Assembly: GCF_036417845.1 (NCBI RefSeq)
Contig: NC_089981.1
Coordinates: 84,547,268-84,611,267, forward strand
DNA length: 64,000 bases
Direction: 5' to 3'
DNA from: Apteryx mantelli
Lineage: Eukaryota; Chordata; Aves; Apterygiformes; Apterygidae
Below, in pieces: positions 50,140 through 63,042 of this stretch. The translations under genes were made by a program, and so were the position numbers. Numbering within the stretch: position 1 is the stretch's first letter; each line of letters opens with the position of its first letter. Under the pieces are notes generated by a model. The model did not search any database. It saw nothing but the letters and a program-made list of their open reading frames with translations, and was not told where the DNA came from.

Positions 50140-51483
50140 CTAAGACAGGAAGGAAAAAAAAAAAAAAGGCACCAATCTGAAAAATCTATGTTTCAGTTCA
50201 GCTACGATCACTAAACTTTCTATATTCTCTTCTTTTACTTGCTATTGAGTCACTAAACTCTCAGAGCAGATCCCCTTTTCTCATACCTGCATCTGATAAT
50301 AACTTGATTCTAAAAACAGAATACCATCATATACAAAAAGTAACCCCTGAGAAACAGTCTCCTCTTTTCTTCTGGAGCCTGGTTTCTCCTGCTCTCAAAA
50401 ATCAAGATGTTAACCTGAGTGGTTAAACTATAACAGACTGCTAACCTCCGATACCTTGACTTGCATGTAAATATACCCATAACTATTTATATAATAGATG
50501 CACTAATTCTATTCACATAAATTAGTTAGACCATGTGTTTGATTTGCATTTACGTTATTTTTGCCTATAAGCCACTGTGCAGATCGGTTACTGTCTTTAT
50601 TTTGTCATACATCTGGTATGGTAAAATAAAGGGATGATTGTTGTTCTACAATATAGCTTGTAATATAGGCATGTCCTTTATAGCATCAAAACTTTTTTTT
50701 TTTTTTGCTTTTTGAAGAACAGTTGCACAAATGCATAAAGTTTTAAATACTAGTTTAAATGTTTGGAAAAAAAAAAAGTCACCTTAAACAATTAAGAACT
50801 AACTGGGTGAAATAATACAAAAAGGTACATGGGTGAAATACAGCGACGCAGCAAGGGAATGAGCCACATACTCTGTTTCTATTTAACTGAGTTCCGTGAA
50901 TGATTTATATCTAAAAAGTGTACGTAGGAGTGTGAATATTCTCAACAATTTGAATTCAAAACACTGAACATGTAAAGAAACATTTGCTTCCTCGACAACA
51001 GATTTATGTAATAAAAACTAGATAAGGACTTCAATGCTTGATCAATCAGGAGTGAAATTCTTGGGATTAATATCCTACTTGAAACAGAAATTAAAGGCAA
51101 AAGCATTCAGCAAAAAAAAAGTAATATTTATATTAATACTCTTTTTTATTTAAAGTTTGTTCTGGCTTGAAAATCTCCTTTAAAAACAAGAAAGTGTGGC
51201 CTATTACATGATACAGGGCTATTTTACAAATAACTTGCATAGCTGACTTGCAGGAGAAAAAAATATTTTATTTTGGTTAAATAATAAAAAAGGTTGTTAA
51301 AATATGAACAAAAATATCAGCAAAGCACAATGACTTTTTGGTCATTCCATGCCATATGCTCCTAATGCTTACAGAAAAGCATCTACAACATCAAAGTAAG
51401 CTGCTGATGGATGTGACTATGTCTGTAGTTAGCATTTATATATAAATAAAAAAATAAATACAGACATCAGTCTTGATACATAC

Positions 51484-51671
51484 TTGTACAGACAGTTGAG
51501 GTGGATCCTTTTTTTCTGATCTCATCTCTATTACAGCTATGTTTGGCTTTTTTGTCTGAATTGTTGGCTTTGGTGGCACTGGAGGAAGGGAGGTTGTGAC
51601 TGTAACAGGGTGTGGTTTGCCTATAACTACTCCAGCAGGCTGCAGGGAGACATCACTAATTTGCGTTTGAC
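51484..51671 (-). CDS. TALPID3: TALPID3 exon e7
   Basis: A 188-nt exon reading [36 protein letters not shown], then [20 protein letters not shown] and SVQ. It enters in phase 1 and leaves in phase 0. The acceptor is tttccttag and the donor is gtatgt. The blocks [10 protein letters not shown] and EKKDPPQL are shared with mammalian TALPID3. Confidence 0.94.
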
Positions 51672-52560
51672 CTAAGGAAAATTTTAAAATAAATAAATAA
51701 ATACATAAATATTGAAAACAAGTCAGTAAAATAAAAAAGTAATTAAAATCCAATTCTGGGTGTCTAGGTTTCACGTAGGACAGACTGAGTTCTCTTGCAC
51801 AATTATAGAGCAAATCGAAAAGTCCTCTATTTTTTTATTACGTTGCTGTCTCAGTTGTTACTATCAAACCTTCATAGCGTGACACCTATTATGCTAAAGC
51901 CTAGTATTTCACCAGGTAGATCTAAGCTTTTCCCAATAGAAATTTGAAACATTGCCATTTTTCAAATTGTGAATCAGTTCTGAAGCAGTTTATTTGACTA
52001 CAGTGACACCTGCTGCTGAAAACAAGAATAACTACATTATCTTTCCTGCTTAAGAATTGTTATCATACCATGCTTCTCCTCCCTCACACTTTCTTAACTA
52101 TATTCAAAATATTATTACATTTAATACAACATCTCTCAGATTTTAATTTGAGACTCTCTATCCTGTATAACTATTTTCTTTAAATGCTGACATAATATTA
52201 AACTTTCCCTAAGCAAGGCTGATATACAGGCTCTACAGAAAGTCCAAAAATACAGATGCAATAACTATAAAATAGCTTGTTTGGCACAGTGCTACTGAAG
52301 CCACTGGGCTGAAGTTATTGGAAATGCTGAATGCAAGGGCCAATGATTCAGTTTCTGTTTACACGGGTACCAAATAAAGCCAGAACAAGAATCCTAGGAA
52401 TGGAAAGCGTACCGAGGAAGGTATGTACAGCTATACAAATATTGCTCTTCCAGAGAGTAGTCAAACATGCAGCACGAACAGGAGGAGACCCAGAGGATTT
52501 TAAACTGTTGTCGCATGTATTAACCTATATAGATCCCATCTACAGGTTATTAGCTCCTAC

Positions 52561-52749
52561 CTAGTGGAATAGCCATAGGAATTAGGTGACCTTCAAGCGG
52601 ACCGCAGTCAGCAGGCACATCTCTGCTTGGACTGAAGAGATACTGCTTTTCTTGGGTAGGTACGGGTAAAAGATGCTGTTTCTTAGGGCTGGTTATTACC
52701 TTCTGCGTGTGAGAATACGTCTGCGTTCTTGCTGACTTTACCTTTGTAC
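52561..52749 (-). CDS. TALPID3: TALPID3 exon e6
   Basis: A 189-nt exon, phase 1 at both ends. It reads [20 protein letters not shown], then [20 protein letters not shown] and [11 protein letters not shown]. The acceptor is ctctgtttcag and the donor is gtaggagc. Conserved blocks are QYLFSPSR and [11 protein letters not shown] symmetric exon of 63 codons that could be skipped without a frameshift. Confidence 0.93.
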
Positions 52750-53284
52750 CTGAAACAGAGCCAGATAAATCGCACATCATCAATGCAGGTACAAACACAG
52801 TAATATCATAGTCACTAAATAAGCCGCTTGACTGAAAGTTATGAATTTCTGCTGTGGGATGGAGGAAGTGAGGGAGACAGGCAGGGAGGGAAGAATCCAA
52901 GAGTGAGCTGAGAACTGCTATGGCCAGTCAGCTGTTGAACAACCGACAGTATCTCAGTCAAAACAGCTTTCCTTCATAGTACATACCCACGTCATAATTT
53001 CTTCATTCTCTTTTTGCACAATGTTTGAAACCAAGCAATCAATAAAGGTAAATGAAAGCAACTGCAGAAATGAATAGGTTATCCTCTTGGTATTTATGAA
53101 AGAAAGGGAAGGGAAAAAGAAATACAGAGGACTATGTATTCAGTACTGCAGGGAAAGCTTCTCTATAAAGATCATTTAGTTTAGTACTCTTAGTTCTCCC
53201 TTCCATCCAAATTACACGCACAACTTAACACAGGTTCACAGAATTTGAAAAAGCACAACAAGCAGTTCATAGGTTGTAAGCTTG

Positions 53285-53430
53285 TAAAATCAGAAGGAAA
53301 CCATCAAGATTACCTAGCATGGCCTTTTACATCACGCAGGCCATCTGAAACCCACGATTAATGCTTAAACACCACAACTAATGCTTAAACAGAGGCGGAG
53401 AATATAGCCAAAGTTTAATCTACTCTTCAT
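53285..53430 (-). repeat. Decayed CR1-type 3' end copy (probable)
   Basis: The plus-strand text around GGAAACCATCAAGATTACCT, then CACGCAGGCCATCTGAAA, resembles the common amniote dispersed repeat whose plus text runs GATCATCTAGTCTGACCTCC followed by ACACAGGCCA. That orientation is the complement of a CR1 3' UTR. Strongly diverged; recalled pattern only. Confidence 0.4.
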
Positions 53431-56400
53431 ATGATTAACTGCCTTAATTTTATAAATATACACTTTGTCTCCAGCCACAAGATCAACAGGTATTCAAAGG
53501 AATAGGTATAATCTACGGATTCCTGGTTTTAAAACTCACTGTCATTGGAAAATAAAGCTGTAATTAATAGCCATACATCTTGACTTGCAACATCAAGGAA
53601 GCAGTGATTTTTTTGGTCTAATTTTGCAAATACATTCTCAAAGAGCCACCCAAAAGTAATCCGTATGTAACGATGCCTTTTCTGCCTAAAGCAGAGAAGA
53701 ACATTTATGTCAATGTTGCATATCTTGCTGTACACGCATGAAAGTTCTTATTCAATCTATCTTCTTTGTAAACAACAGATATTATGGGCACATTAAGCTC
53801 TGGAATTTAAATACAGGCAATGTTCTCAAAGTGACCCCAGCTTGATCCACAAGATGTCTTCATTTGAGATTACAGCTTATACTCAATTTATGATTTAAGA
53901 GAAATTATTAACCTTTATCTCAATGGATAAAGACTGCCAGATAGATCCCCAAAAGAGTTGACAATTGTGAATCACCAAACAGAGGTGCTTCTACTGCTGT
54001 TTTGTAGGAATTAGGAAAAGGAACCTGGAAAGGATCACATGGGTAACAACTCAGTACCTTCACCACAGCTGACAAGTGTCATCTTACTCCTCTCTTGTTT
54101 CTAATTACCAGCCTTTATTTATTCATGGCCAGTTAACACAGGGCAACAAACACTCATGTTAGCTCTGTTCACATTTAATAGCTTCCTAATTAATTGAGGA
54201 ATAAAAGTTAACGATGATAACATTTAGAGATAATAAAGATTGATAATGTGGCATATAACAATGCAGATAAGGGAGGAAGCCAATCCACTCAAGAAGTGGC
54301 ATTTTTGCACACACAGATTATGGGTTATAAGCCTAGCAAAAAAGAATTGCAAGTCATAACTTCAATTTGAGAATGCAGGGCAGAACGCAGAGCCTTTGAG
54401 AAAAGGTTTTAAGGTCATGCTGGATAAGCAATGCAATGAGAAATCATAATATAACACTGTGGTCAGGTGGAGTAATGCAACCCTCAGATGGATCAACAGG
54501 AGAGCAGTGAAATGGAGTAGGAGAAGACTTCCATATATGACAACACTACATTCAGTTCTAATTGTGTATGTCTGTAAGTATTAAAATAGGTCGGACATTA
54601 AAAGCCTTTTAAATTTTGTTAAGAAAGTTACCTGGAAACTGAAGTAGCTGTAAACTGAAGCCAAACACACTATAAACCAGTTACTAAATGTAAAGCATTA
54701 TGTTTACTTTTGAACAGTAAGATATCTAGCCACGGGAAGAGGCAATTAAGGGCAGAGTTTCTGATGCCTTTAAATGATGAGTACATGCCTTTCTGCAAGG
54801 CATAGGTCAGGCAGGCAAATTATTCTTTAGTCAAAGACAAAATTCCTGGACTCATCAACAGAGTAAATAGATACAATTTAGTATGACCTCTTCTAGAGCA
54901 CAAGCCACTACATAATTTAATAGTCCTCCCGGCCTTGAACTTTTGAGTAAAAGCAGAATTTGGCAAGATATCTGTAATACCGCTAAGTTGCAAAAACAAG
55001 GTTCTCGCAGTAAGAATGATTAAGTACTATACACACAGCACTTCATTTTAATTGCTTTCCACTCCCCCTCCCTCCAAATTTTATTTGCACTGGGCAGAAA
55101 TTGGGCATTTGATTAACCTTAGTTTAAAAAAAACTGGTGTTTTGCATATATTTTTCAATTAAATTTATGCAAGAAAACAATTTTTTTTTTTTAAAGAAAT
55201 GCTCTCTTACTCATAGAAGTGTGAATAGTTGGATTTTCTTTCTAACTTTCCAGAAAAATTCAAGCATTAGTCACTACAGTTTATTTACAAAGAAAATGGT
55301 TGAGAAAGTTATAAAACGACTGAAAAGAGACTCTCCAGATGGCCATTGAAGTCTTAAACAAACATCTTTATTATAACACTCATTTAAAAACTAGCTCAGT
55401 GGACTGCTCTAACAAAAAAAGTCATTTTAATAAGCCTGGCTTTTCCAGCCAGTCAAACTCAAGGCCAGCTCCTTTCCACAATTAGAAACCATTTATCACC
55501 TGGTACATCAAGGCCAGGAAGGGGAATCTGTGGGTGCAATTTCATAAAAGAAAAACAACCATGCCTAATGCAAGCAAGATTTCTTTGCTTTTTAAGAACC
55601 TGCTGCTTTTAAATGCGCACGCAACTTTGCTTCATTTTATTTACACTCCTGCAACAGAAGGGTTCGGATCCGTTTCCAGTTTTACTATTTATACTATCCT
55701 GCCATAACAGCGTCTTTCAGAATAGCAGCCCACGAAACCAGTTAATTTTGTCTGCACAAGAGCGACGTGAAGCACAGAAGCATTGCTCTTTCATTTTATT
55801 GACAAGATGTGGGAAAGCATAAGAACTAAGCAACTTGACCAACTGTCATATAGGAAGAGTCAGAGGCAGGTAAAGCCAGTATTTTAAGTACCGAACAAAT
55901 GCCAGTATCAAATAAACACTGACCTCAGTCTAAAGCTATTAGAATCAGAAAGCTTGGAAATAGGTTAAGTCTTCGTAGGAGTGCTACTGTAGGAAGTGAC
56001 ACAAAAAAATATCCGTCGTCTTCCTTTCTTCCCTTAGATGAGAATACAAGGGCTTCTTACTTCTTTTACTCTCAAGATACAGGCAAAAATATAACCTTCT
56101 GTAATTACAGTTCAACGTGAAAGGGAGAAGTGAACTTTATGATGGCTTTACTATTGCAAACACACACGCTGCTCTACTGCTATAGCATGACTTAATGACT
56201 TGGAAGAGAATCACTTTGGGTAAAGGCTATCCAGAGTTCATTCTGTTTTCAAGCAAATAGCTTTTAAACTGTATTTGTCACATTCAGGAGTTCAGGAAGA
56301 TTAAACGTAGCACAGATCCAGGACTCAGTATTCTCCTTCATCTGCTAATCACCTCTAACAGAAAACAAGCTAAAGCACAGGACTGGCTTGTTACAGCTGC

Positions 56401-57466
56401 ATGCAAGCTGTACCTTTAAATCTAACCGAGAATACTGAATTAAACATGTTACCGGTGGAAACCTGTTAGTATCAAATGACTTACTTTTTATTATGATAAT
56501 ATTTGTGCAAGGGAGAATGAGAGTATGACATACTTTTCCTGACTCTTTAGAAAGTATTATTTTTGAAATGATGAAATTGGCCTACCAGGAAAGGTTGTGA
56601 CCTTCTCCAGAGAACCAGAGCCCTACAAATACAGAGGAAAAAACTGTAGTTCAGGACCCAGTGAAAGCAGAACTTCTGATTAAATATTCCTTAAAGGAGT
56701 GTCTGTTCTCAGTTCAAGTCTTAGAAGTCACTGTATTGTAGTCTAAACTAACTTAATTCTTACTAACACATATTTTGTTCAAAAAAATTCTGTGCAGAAT
56801 AAACTAAACTGCAGATTCAGCAGTCAAAAACAGTGATGTATCACACTGGTCCTTCAAATGAGTATATTGGCATCTTTTACAAAAAAAGAAACGTATTAAG
56901 AGAGGTAAAGTCAAGAAGACAACCAACATGACTAGTAATTCTCAATTTTCACTTCAATCACTGTGTACAATATCAAGTTTTCTCCATTTTAAAATAAAGC
57001 AAGTTGTGAAAGCTCTTCTGGATTTTTGCCAGAACTATTATCCACATTTTCAGAACAGCACCAAGAAAAAGCACAAAGATTAGGCTACACTTAGCACATT
57101 GTTCCTGGACTATTTTGTGGATTTAATCACTGTGAACATCCATCCTAATGTCAAAAAGAACAGCAGTGCTTGTCTTCAAAGACATACATTCAGTGCTTTA
57201 CACCATACATTTTGCTGACCTAAGAACATGGTCTCATTAAGTAGCTGCCTTCATCATATTTATCTCTTATATTTTATACAGAATGTGTCTATTTTGATAC
57301 ATGTTCATTTTAATAAAACCGCACACAAAACTAAATGAGACAGTTAAGATTGCACGACTGGCAAAAAGCATAATAGCAAGAAGTGAAGCGTTAAGTCAAC
57401 TGCTATGTACTGTGCTGTCTTCTCCATTGATGCCCATCCTATGGTCTTGATTGTGCCCCCTACACC

Positions 57467-57509
57467 TATAAAAGGTGATGATCAAGGGCACTGATCATTA
57501 TCTTTTATA
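57467..57509. repeat. Imperfect inverted repeat (18-nt arms)
   Basis: Arms TATAAAAGGTGATGATCA and TGATCATTATCTTTTATA pair at 16 of 18 positions around a 7-nt spacer. Located in the longest TALPID3 intron. It could be a hairpin in RNA or a relic of a small transposon. Confidence 0.7.
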
Positions 57510-59580
57510 ATATCACCTAATTTGCTCACTCCTTCATGCAGTGAGGAGAGAGGGGGGAAAAAAAAGGCCTTTTTTTCTTCTTCACTCCACAGCAGCCTTC
57601 TCCTCTTGCATTTTCTGGTCCTCACTGTTAGTCTCTTGCAATGTTTTTTACTTTCTCACAACGCGCAAAACAACTTTCAATAAAGGCAGCTGGTGTCTTA
57701 ACTGAACTCTTTTTCTGTACAAGTTTGGGGAAGAAAGAACAGTCCCCTCCTCACTTCAATCACACTGAAAAATAACAAAGTGCAACCACTTTGGAAATGT
57801 CTTTGAATAATCTTCATCCTTCAATACAGGCTACATATTTAGTTAAGAGTAACAGCAGAAATGCCCTTTAAATCTCTCCAGAATCCCTCACATCAGTTCT
57901 TCTATCAGTTCTACTAATGATTAATCTTCATTTTTGTGTTATGAACCAGCAAGTTTTAAAAAGACAAGTAGGAAATAAAACAAATCCAATTAAAACAGAC
58001 AAATTTAAAATACACAATTTCAAACATTCTGTTGATTTGTGAAGGACTCAACAAAAATTACCAGGAAAATCCCAAGAACAACTACATGAAAATTTAGAGA
58101 AAAAGCTCCTGAAACAGAGAAAAATAAGAACTCACGTTCCTCTGTAAATCCATTTCAAATACAATCCGATACTCCCCACGCCTCCAGCATAAACACCTAG
58201 CAAACACTGAATCTTTAAAACACTCATTTTTCAAACAGAAATAATACAGACACTTTAGCTGTGAACAACAACTGTTTTTGCATACAAGTTCCCCAAAGAA
58301 ATATATCAGTGCATATTTTAACCGTGTCTGAAAATGAATTCCCATAGCCTAGAACATCACGGCAGTGCCATATACATATTTATGTGAAATAAGCAGTATA
58401 TGTCTGTCGATACCTTTTTTGCCCCCTTTCCTTTTTCTTTCTTTGTCTTTGAGACAATCCTTTTAAAGAATTATCACCACTGACAGGGTGAACTGATCTA
58501 AGACTAGAGTAGTGTTACAAATTTACTTTGATTCAGAACACAGAAAATAATCCATTTTAAATCAAGATTTGACTTTATACCTTTCAATTATTTCCTTAAA
58601 GTGAGATCACATTCATTAATACAATTTTTAGTGAAATAGGTCCATTCACTGATGCAAACATTACTTTCTACTAACTCAAGATGAAGTTTATCTACACTTA
58701 CCTATGTCAGGTATCATACTGTTTTACTGTGGGTTTTTTGGTTTTTTTTTTGTTTGGTTGTTTTGGTTTGTATTATTTTGTTTTTTTACATTTCTAATAA
58801 GTTTGAAAATTATTACCTTCAGATTTTAATATTTTGCCTACAGCAGTAAAGAGTGGAATTAAAACTATATTTCCATCAGTAAATTAAATAACCTCAACAA
58901 ACTAGTACAAAGAAGAAAAAAAAAAGTTATGCTCTGCATTTAAGCCCGACTTGTCTGCCAGAAGAAGTTACCTGCATTTAGTGAACTGAACCGATGCCTT
59001 TTGATTAACGTGTCTTTCAATAATTTCAGGTTAACAGATGTAATCTTCTCACCCTTCAAGTTCAATTTTCATTTTTCAATTCACATATTAAAGGTGGGAC
59101 AAGAAATATCAGCCTTCCTTCATTTTTCAGTTTCCAATAGTTTCCTTAACTCCATATGAATCAATCACTTAACTGACATGATTGGATAAACCTGACATGA
59201 AGAATACATGTCTGCAACCTTTACCAAAAGCTGGGTTAACCTTCTAGTGCACTCTGCTTCCAGGTGCCTATGCTGTTACTTCCAGCAATTCACTTGTTTA
59301 AGACTTCCATAAGAATAAATATATACCAATATGTTTATTAAATTCAGAATTAAGTATGAATTTAACAATCTAAAATAAGTCAGATATACTCTAAGCAGAT
59401 TTGAAACCCAATTTTCATAATTTTTAATTTTGAAAAGATCATCTCTTAACCCCACAAGAGTTGCTTAAGCTTTACACTAAAGAGCAGGTAAATGATGAGT
59501 AAGTGTTTTAATTTATGCAAGGAAGTCCTAATAGAAAACTCCAAAAAAGAAAACTTTTTTCACATCAAATAATTACTTAC

Positions 59581-59755
59581 CTCTAACGCACTCTATCACT
59601 TTAGGTCTTTGAAGCTTAGACTTGGGAGAAGGAGAGTTGAATCTCAGATATGGTGCTTTTTTAAGTGTGCTACGATGGCCCTGGTAAATTGGTTTCCCAT
59701 AAACTTGGCACAAATACTCTTCATTTTGTACCACTGCACTTCCATTCACAAGTCC
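59581..59755 (-). CDS. TALPID3: TALPID3 exon e5
   Basis: A 175-nt exon reading [20 protein letters not shown], then [20 protein letters not shown] and a Ser/Pro-rich end ([19 protein letters not shown]). The acceptor is ctcttgtggcag and the donor is gtaagtaatt. It enters in phase 0 and leaves in phase 1. The sequence is very close to mammalian TALPID3. The intron downstream (52,750-59,580) is the longest in the window. Confidence 0.94.
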
Positions 59756-60204
59756 CTGCCACAAGAGAAAAAATGGTTTACAGCTTTTCCATGTGTGAAA
59801 GTTAAACATGTCATTACTTTGGACCTGCTTTATCCAGTTTTACCTTTCACAAAGCCTCAAGAAGAATTTAAGATTAAGAAGTTATGCAATGAATAGTATA
59901 TATTGCATGTAGACACGTATGCATGTCAATAAACTTACTAACAGCTGGATGAAATAGCTGGTGCTGTGTAAGATGAAATTCTAACACGGCAATGAACTCT
60001 GCATTATTTAGCTTAGGTTTCTACAGCACATGAAAACAAGGACAATTCTGACAACAGAAAGCCACAAGACAGCTATTCTATTTTCATTTAAAATTATTAC
60101 AGTTACACATACAAAAATTTTTCTGTACAAACACTACAATCTAAAACATTGCAGTCATTATAAAAAAAAAAAAGAAAAAGAAAAACAACTACTTTGGAAC
60201 TCAC

Positions 60205-60456
60205 ATCTGTCTTTTTTCCTTTCCTTTGCAAACCTTCAGAAGAATAAGTTCTTAACGTCTGTTTTCTCATGTTATCTTCTGCTTGCAATGGCTTAGCTGC
60301 AGATGAAGACTTCTTTGTCGAGAACCCTTGGATTTTTTGAGTTTTTGCTTTAATTTCTTTATTGGTCTTCATAGCCTTAGTGTTCTGGGCTCTCTTGATC
60401 CATGGAACCTTTTGATCATATTTCACTTGTTCAGAATCATTTCTTGCCAATTCAGT
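60205..60456 (-). CDS. TALPID3: TALPID3 exon e4, basic low-complexity segment
   Basis: A 252-nt exon, phase 0 at both ends, 84 codons. It opens with TELARNDSEQVKYDQKVPWI and ends GLQRKGKKTD before donor gtgagt. The acceptor is gttttattttcag. Composition is lysine- and serine-rich (TKKSSSAAKPLQ), typical of a disordered linker. The open frame runs on through both splice sites, but the splice consensus and the frame of the neighbours define the ends. It could be skipped in frame. Confidence 0.9.
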
Positions 60457-60773
60457 CTGAAAATAAAACATAAATGTAATAAAAGGAGATTTTATCTTCA
60501 AGGCTATCATAGGAGCCTGTGGATAACTTCGAAGTTCAGAGAAATTGTCTGTTTTTCATGTTAGCCAGCAACAGTGACCAAGTGACTTTCATTAAGCAAT
60601 GGAAGTTTTAAAATAGAGGTAAATATTTTATTACAGCAAACTACATGCTAGTAATAAAAGGCAGTTTTCTCATGTTTTGAAGTTGAGAGCGAATCATGTT
60701 ATCTGCCTATATTAACAATGTTAGAGTGAAAAATAAAATGCAAGAATTCTGAACTCATTTTTTCCAGCCATAC

Positions 60774-60846
60774 CTGGATTTCTAGGCTGATTGCCTTAAT
60801 CCACTCATCCACAGTCTTTCTGATACGAATCTCCTCTAATACATCT
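60774..60846 (-). CDS. TALPID3: TALPID3 exon e3
   Basis: A 73-nt exon completing the split Arg codon and then reading DVLEEIRIRKTVDEWIKAIS and LEIQ. It extends the helical region of the preceding exon. The acceptor is ctatttcag and the donor is CAG/gtatgg. It enters in phase 2 and leaves in phase 0. Confidence 0.93.
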
Positions 60847-61851
60847 CTGAAATAGAAGAAAGGGCTATTTTAGGTCTGTACTTCTTAAATTGCACAGATT
60901 TGTTCCTGGGAAAGTAGCAGCCTTCCCTATGGAAAGTTGTAGGAACAGCAGAAAAACCTAGGGCAAAAAGGAAGTAAGATTATGAACCTCCAAAAGGCAC
61001 TGAGCATATCTTCTCCTAATTTCCCAAACTTAAATCTCTTTTTACATAAGTGCCACCTGCAAAAACTCTCCTGCTTCTATGTACTAACATTACTACAAAC
61101 TTATTTAAAGAAGTAGCACTCGTGTATCAGTTCCTGTTTTGATCAAGAATTGAAAAACCTAAAAGGAACAAAAAAAAATTCCAACTCAGAAAAAGCAGCT
61201 GACGAAAAACACCACTTTCTCTTAAAAAGAATTATAGCAGATACCATGCCTGAAAAATTTTTTTTACATGAAGAAAACAGTGATCTTTCTCAGGAAAACA
61301 GAAACTGGGAGTAGTTTTAACAAGAACACTATAATTATGATTTAAGCAGGTGTATTTAACACAACTGACTAACCAAGAAGAAGTGAATTCAAAAGCCAAG
61401 GATTTTTTGTAGGGTGACTAATTCTAAAAAATTGACAGGCTTACAAAGCCTGTTAAGGAAAGTCTTTCAGCCTTGAATGATGAAACCACTCCTTGGTTTT
61501 CCCATTTAAGTAACTCTGCATACAAAAAGCTATAGGCCCCCTTGCCATGACAGCAGAACTGTTTGTCCAGATGGGAATTTGTCTAGTGTCAGAATTTAGA
61601 TTTAAGTTCTGGGGCACAGATCAGACCAAGAAGTAACAACCACCTATCAAAAAAATTCAAATCACATCTGGAGATTCAAAAACATTTGAAGTTCAAGAGA
61701 ATCCTCTCATGACTGCTAAGAATAAGCAATAAATCTCTTTTTAGGGAACTGCAGCAGTTCTTGAATGCATGGAATTGAAACAACTGTAAGAGAGGTAATG
61801 AGCACATAAAATAAAAGTAGCTACATAAAGCACTGAATAATAGGGTCTAAC

Positions 61852-62078
61852 CTGTTTGTAGTCAAGGCGTTAATAAAAGTATACATGGCATCCCCATCTT
61901 TTGCACGAATAATGGCTTCCAAATTTTCTTCAAGAATTTTTTTATTGTTTTGAACTCCTCTCAAAATCCTTTCAGCATCCTTCAGCATAGATTTTGGTGC
62001 TTTAACTTTATGAAGAATGGATGGTTTAACAAGTTGATGATGTTCAGAGAGATCAGATGCAACAGTAGGTTTTTTTGA
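61852..62078 (-). CDS. TALPID3: TALPID3 exon e2, essential coiled-coil exon
   Basis: A 227-nt exon entering in phase 0 ([15 protein letters not shown]) and leaving in phase 2 within an Arg codon (TTNR). Its middle part, [16 protein letters not shown] followed by [20 protein letters not shown], is the most conserved coiled coil of TALPID3, the part known to be needed for centrosomal localisation and Hedgehog function. The acceptor is cttcaattttag. The donor gttagac is weaker than the gtaagt-type donors of other exons. This is the strongest single piece of evidence for the gene identity. Confidence 0.95.
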
Positions 62079-62281
62079 CTAAAATTGAAGCAGAACAATT
62101 GGCTTTTAATCAGAGATTGTAACCATATAATTTTCCTACACACTGATCAGAATTACTATTAGTCTATTATCAACTCAAGGCCCAACATATGAAATACTGT
62201 CCATGTGTACTATTATCAATTTTAGTGTTACCAAAGAACATTCAGTATTTTGCAATGGAGTATTTTGCAGTATTTGCTCCA

Positions 62282-62308
62282 CCCCCCCCCCCCCCACAAA
62301 AAAAAAAC
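62282..62308. repeat. Poly-C followed by poly-A
   Basis: About 14 C, then A-rich sequence. In the intron upstream of the coiled-coil exon; the G-rich strand is in the transcript. Confidence 0.9.
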
Positions 62309-63000
62309 CAAAACACACTTGAACAAACTCAGAGAGCATCAACTGAACAAAGTTTCTCAGATCAAGAATTAGTTTGGGCTTTAAGGTGACTATTAAGCCA
62401 AAATGAAACAAAAACTTCTGTCCTAACAGATGTAACTACCTAAGCACAACTGACATGAAAAAAAAAAAGAAAAAAAAAAGAAGAATCAACACCTTGATCC
62501 TGTGACTTTGGGTTTCACCTGGTGAGGAAAGGACAATATTCAAAATTATTTGTGAATTCTATGTAGGTTTCATTTTAAAATGAAGTTTTTGGACAAATAC
62601 TAGCTCAGCAAGACAGCTGAAATGCATGAAAAGCATAAGAAATGTAGATACACGTTCAATACAATCTTAAAATGGCATAGACTTGCCAATGACACTGAGA
62701 GCATGAAACAGTAACTCTATTAGCAGTCCACACCAGGCATATTTGAGGAGGCAGCTTTCTGCTCAACATTTGTTTTAGACTTCCCTTTGGGTAGTTCACA
62801 AAGATTGAAAGAGACAAGTCAAAGAACAAGTTAAATCTTGCTTTGATTAACTTAGTCTAAATATAACATCGACTTTTTCAAAATACTACAGGCATGCAAT
62901 AGTTATAATAGGGTTACCTCATTGCAAGCATATTCAAAACAGTTTCAATATTATACTATTAAAACAAAAACAAAAAAAACACACAAAATTCAAGTTATAC

Positions 63001-63042
63001 CTTAATAAGATCATTCATGTCTGATTTCCATGAATTTGCTTC
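63001..63042 (-). CDS. TALPID3: TALPID3 exon e1 of window (14 codons)
   Basis: Reads EANSWKSDMNDLIK in phase 0, ending AAG before donor gtataac. The acceptor is ctttttag. It is 42 nt with both borders in phase 0, so skipping would keep the frame. It leads directly into the coiled-coil exon. The short length means identification rests on phase and position as well as sequence. Confidence 0.85.

Larger units (their letters stand above)
52750..59580 (-). other. TALPID3 intron (6.8 kb)
   Basis: The longest intron in the window. Holds a decayed repeat (53,285-53,430) and an imperfect foldback (57,467-57,509). No exon recognised. Confidence 0.65.
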
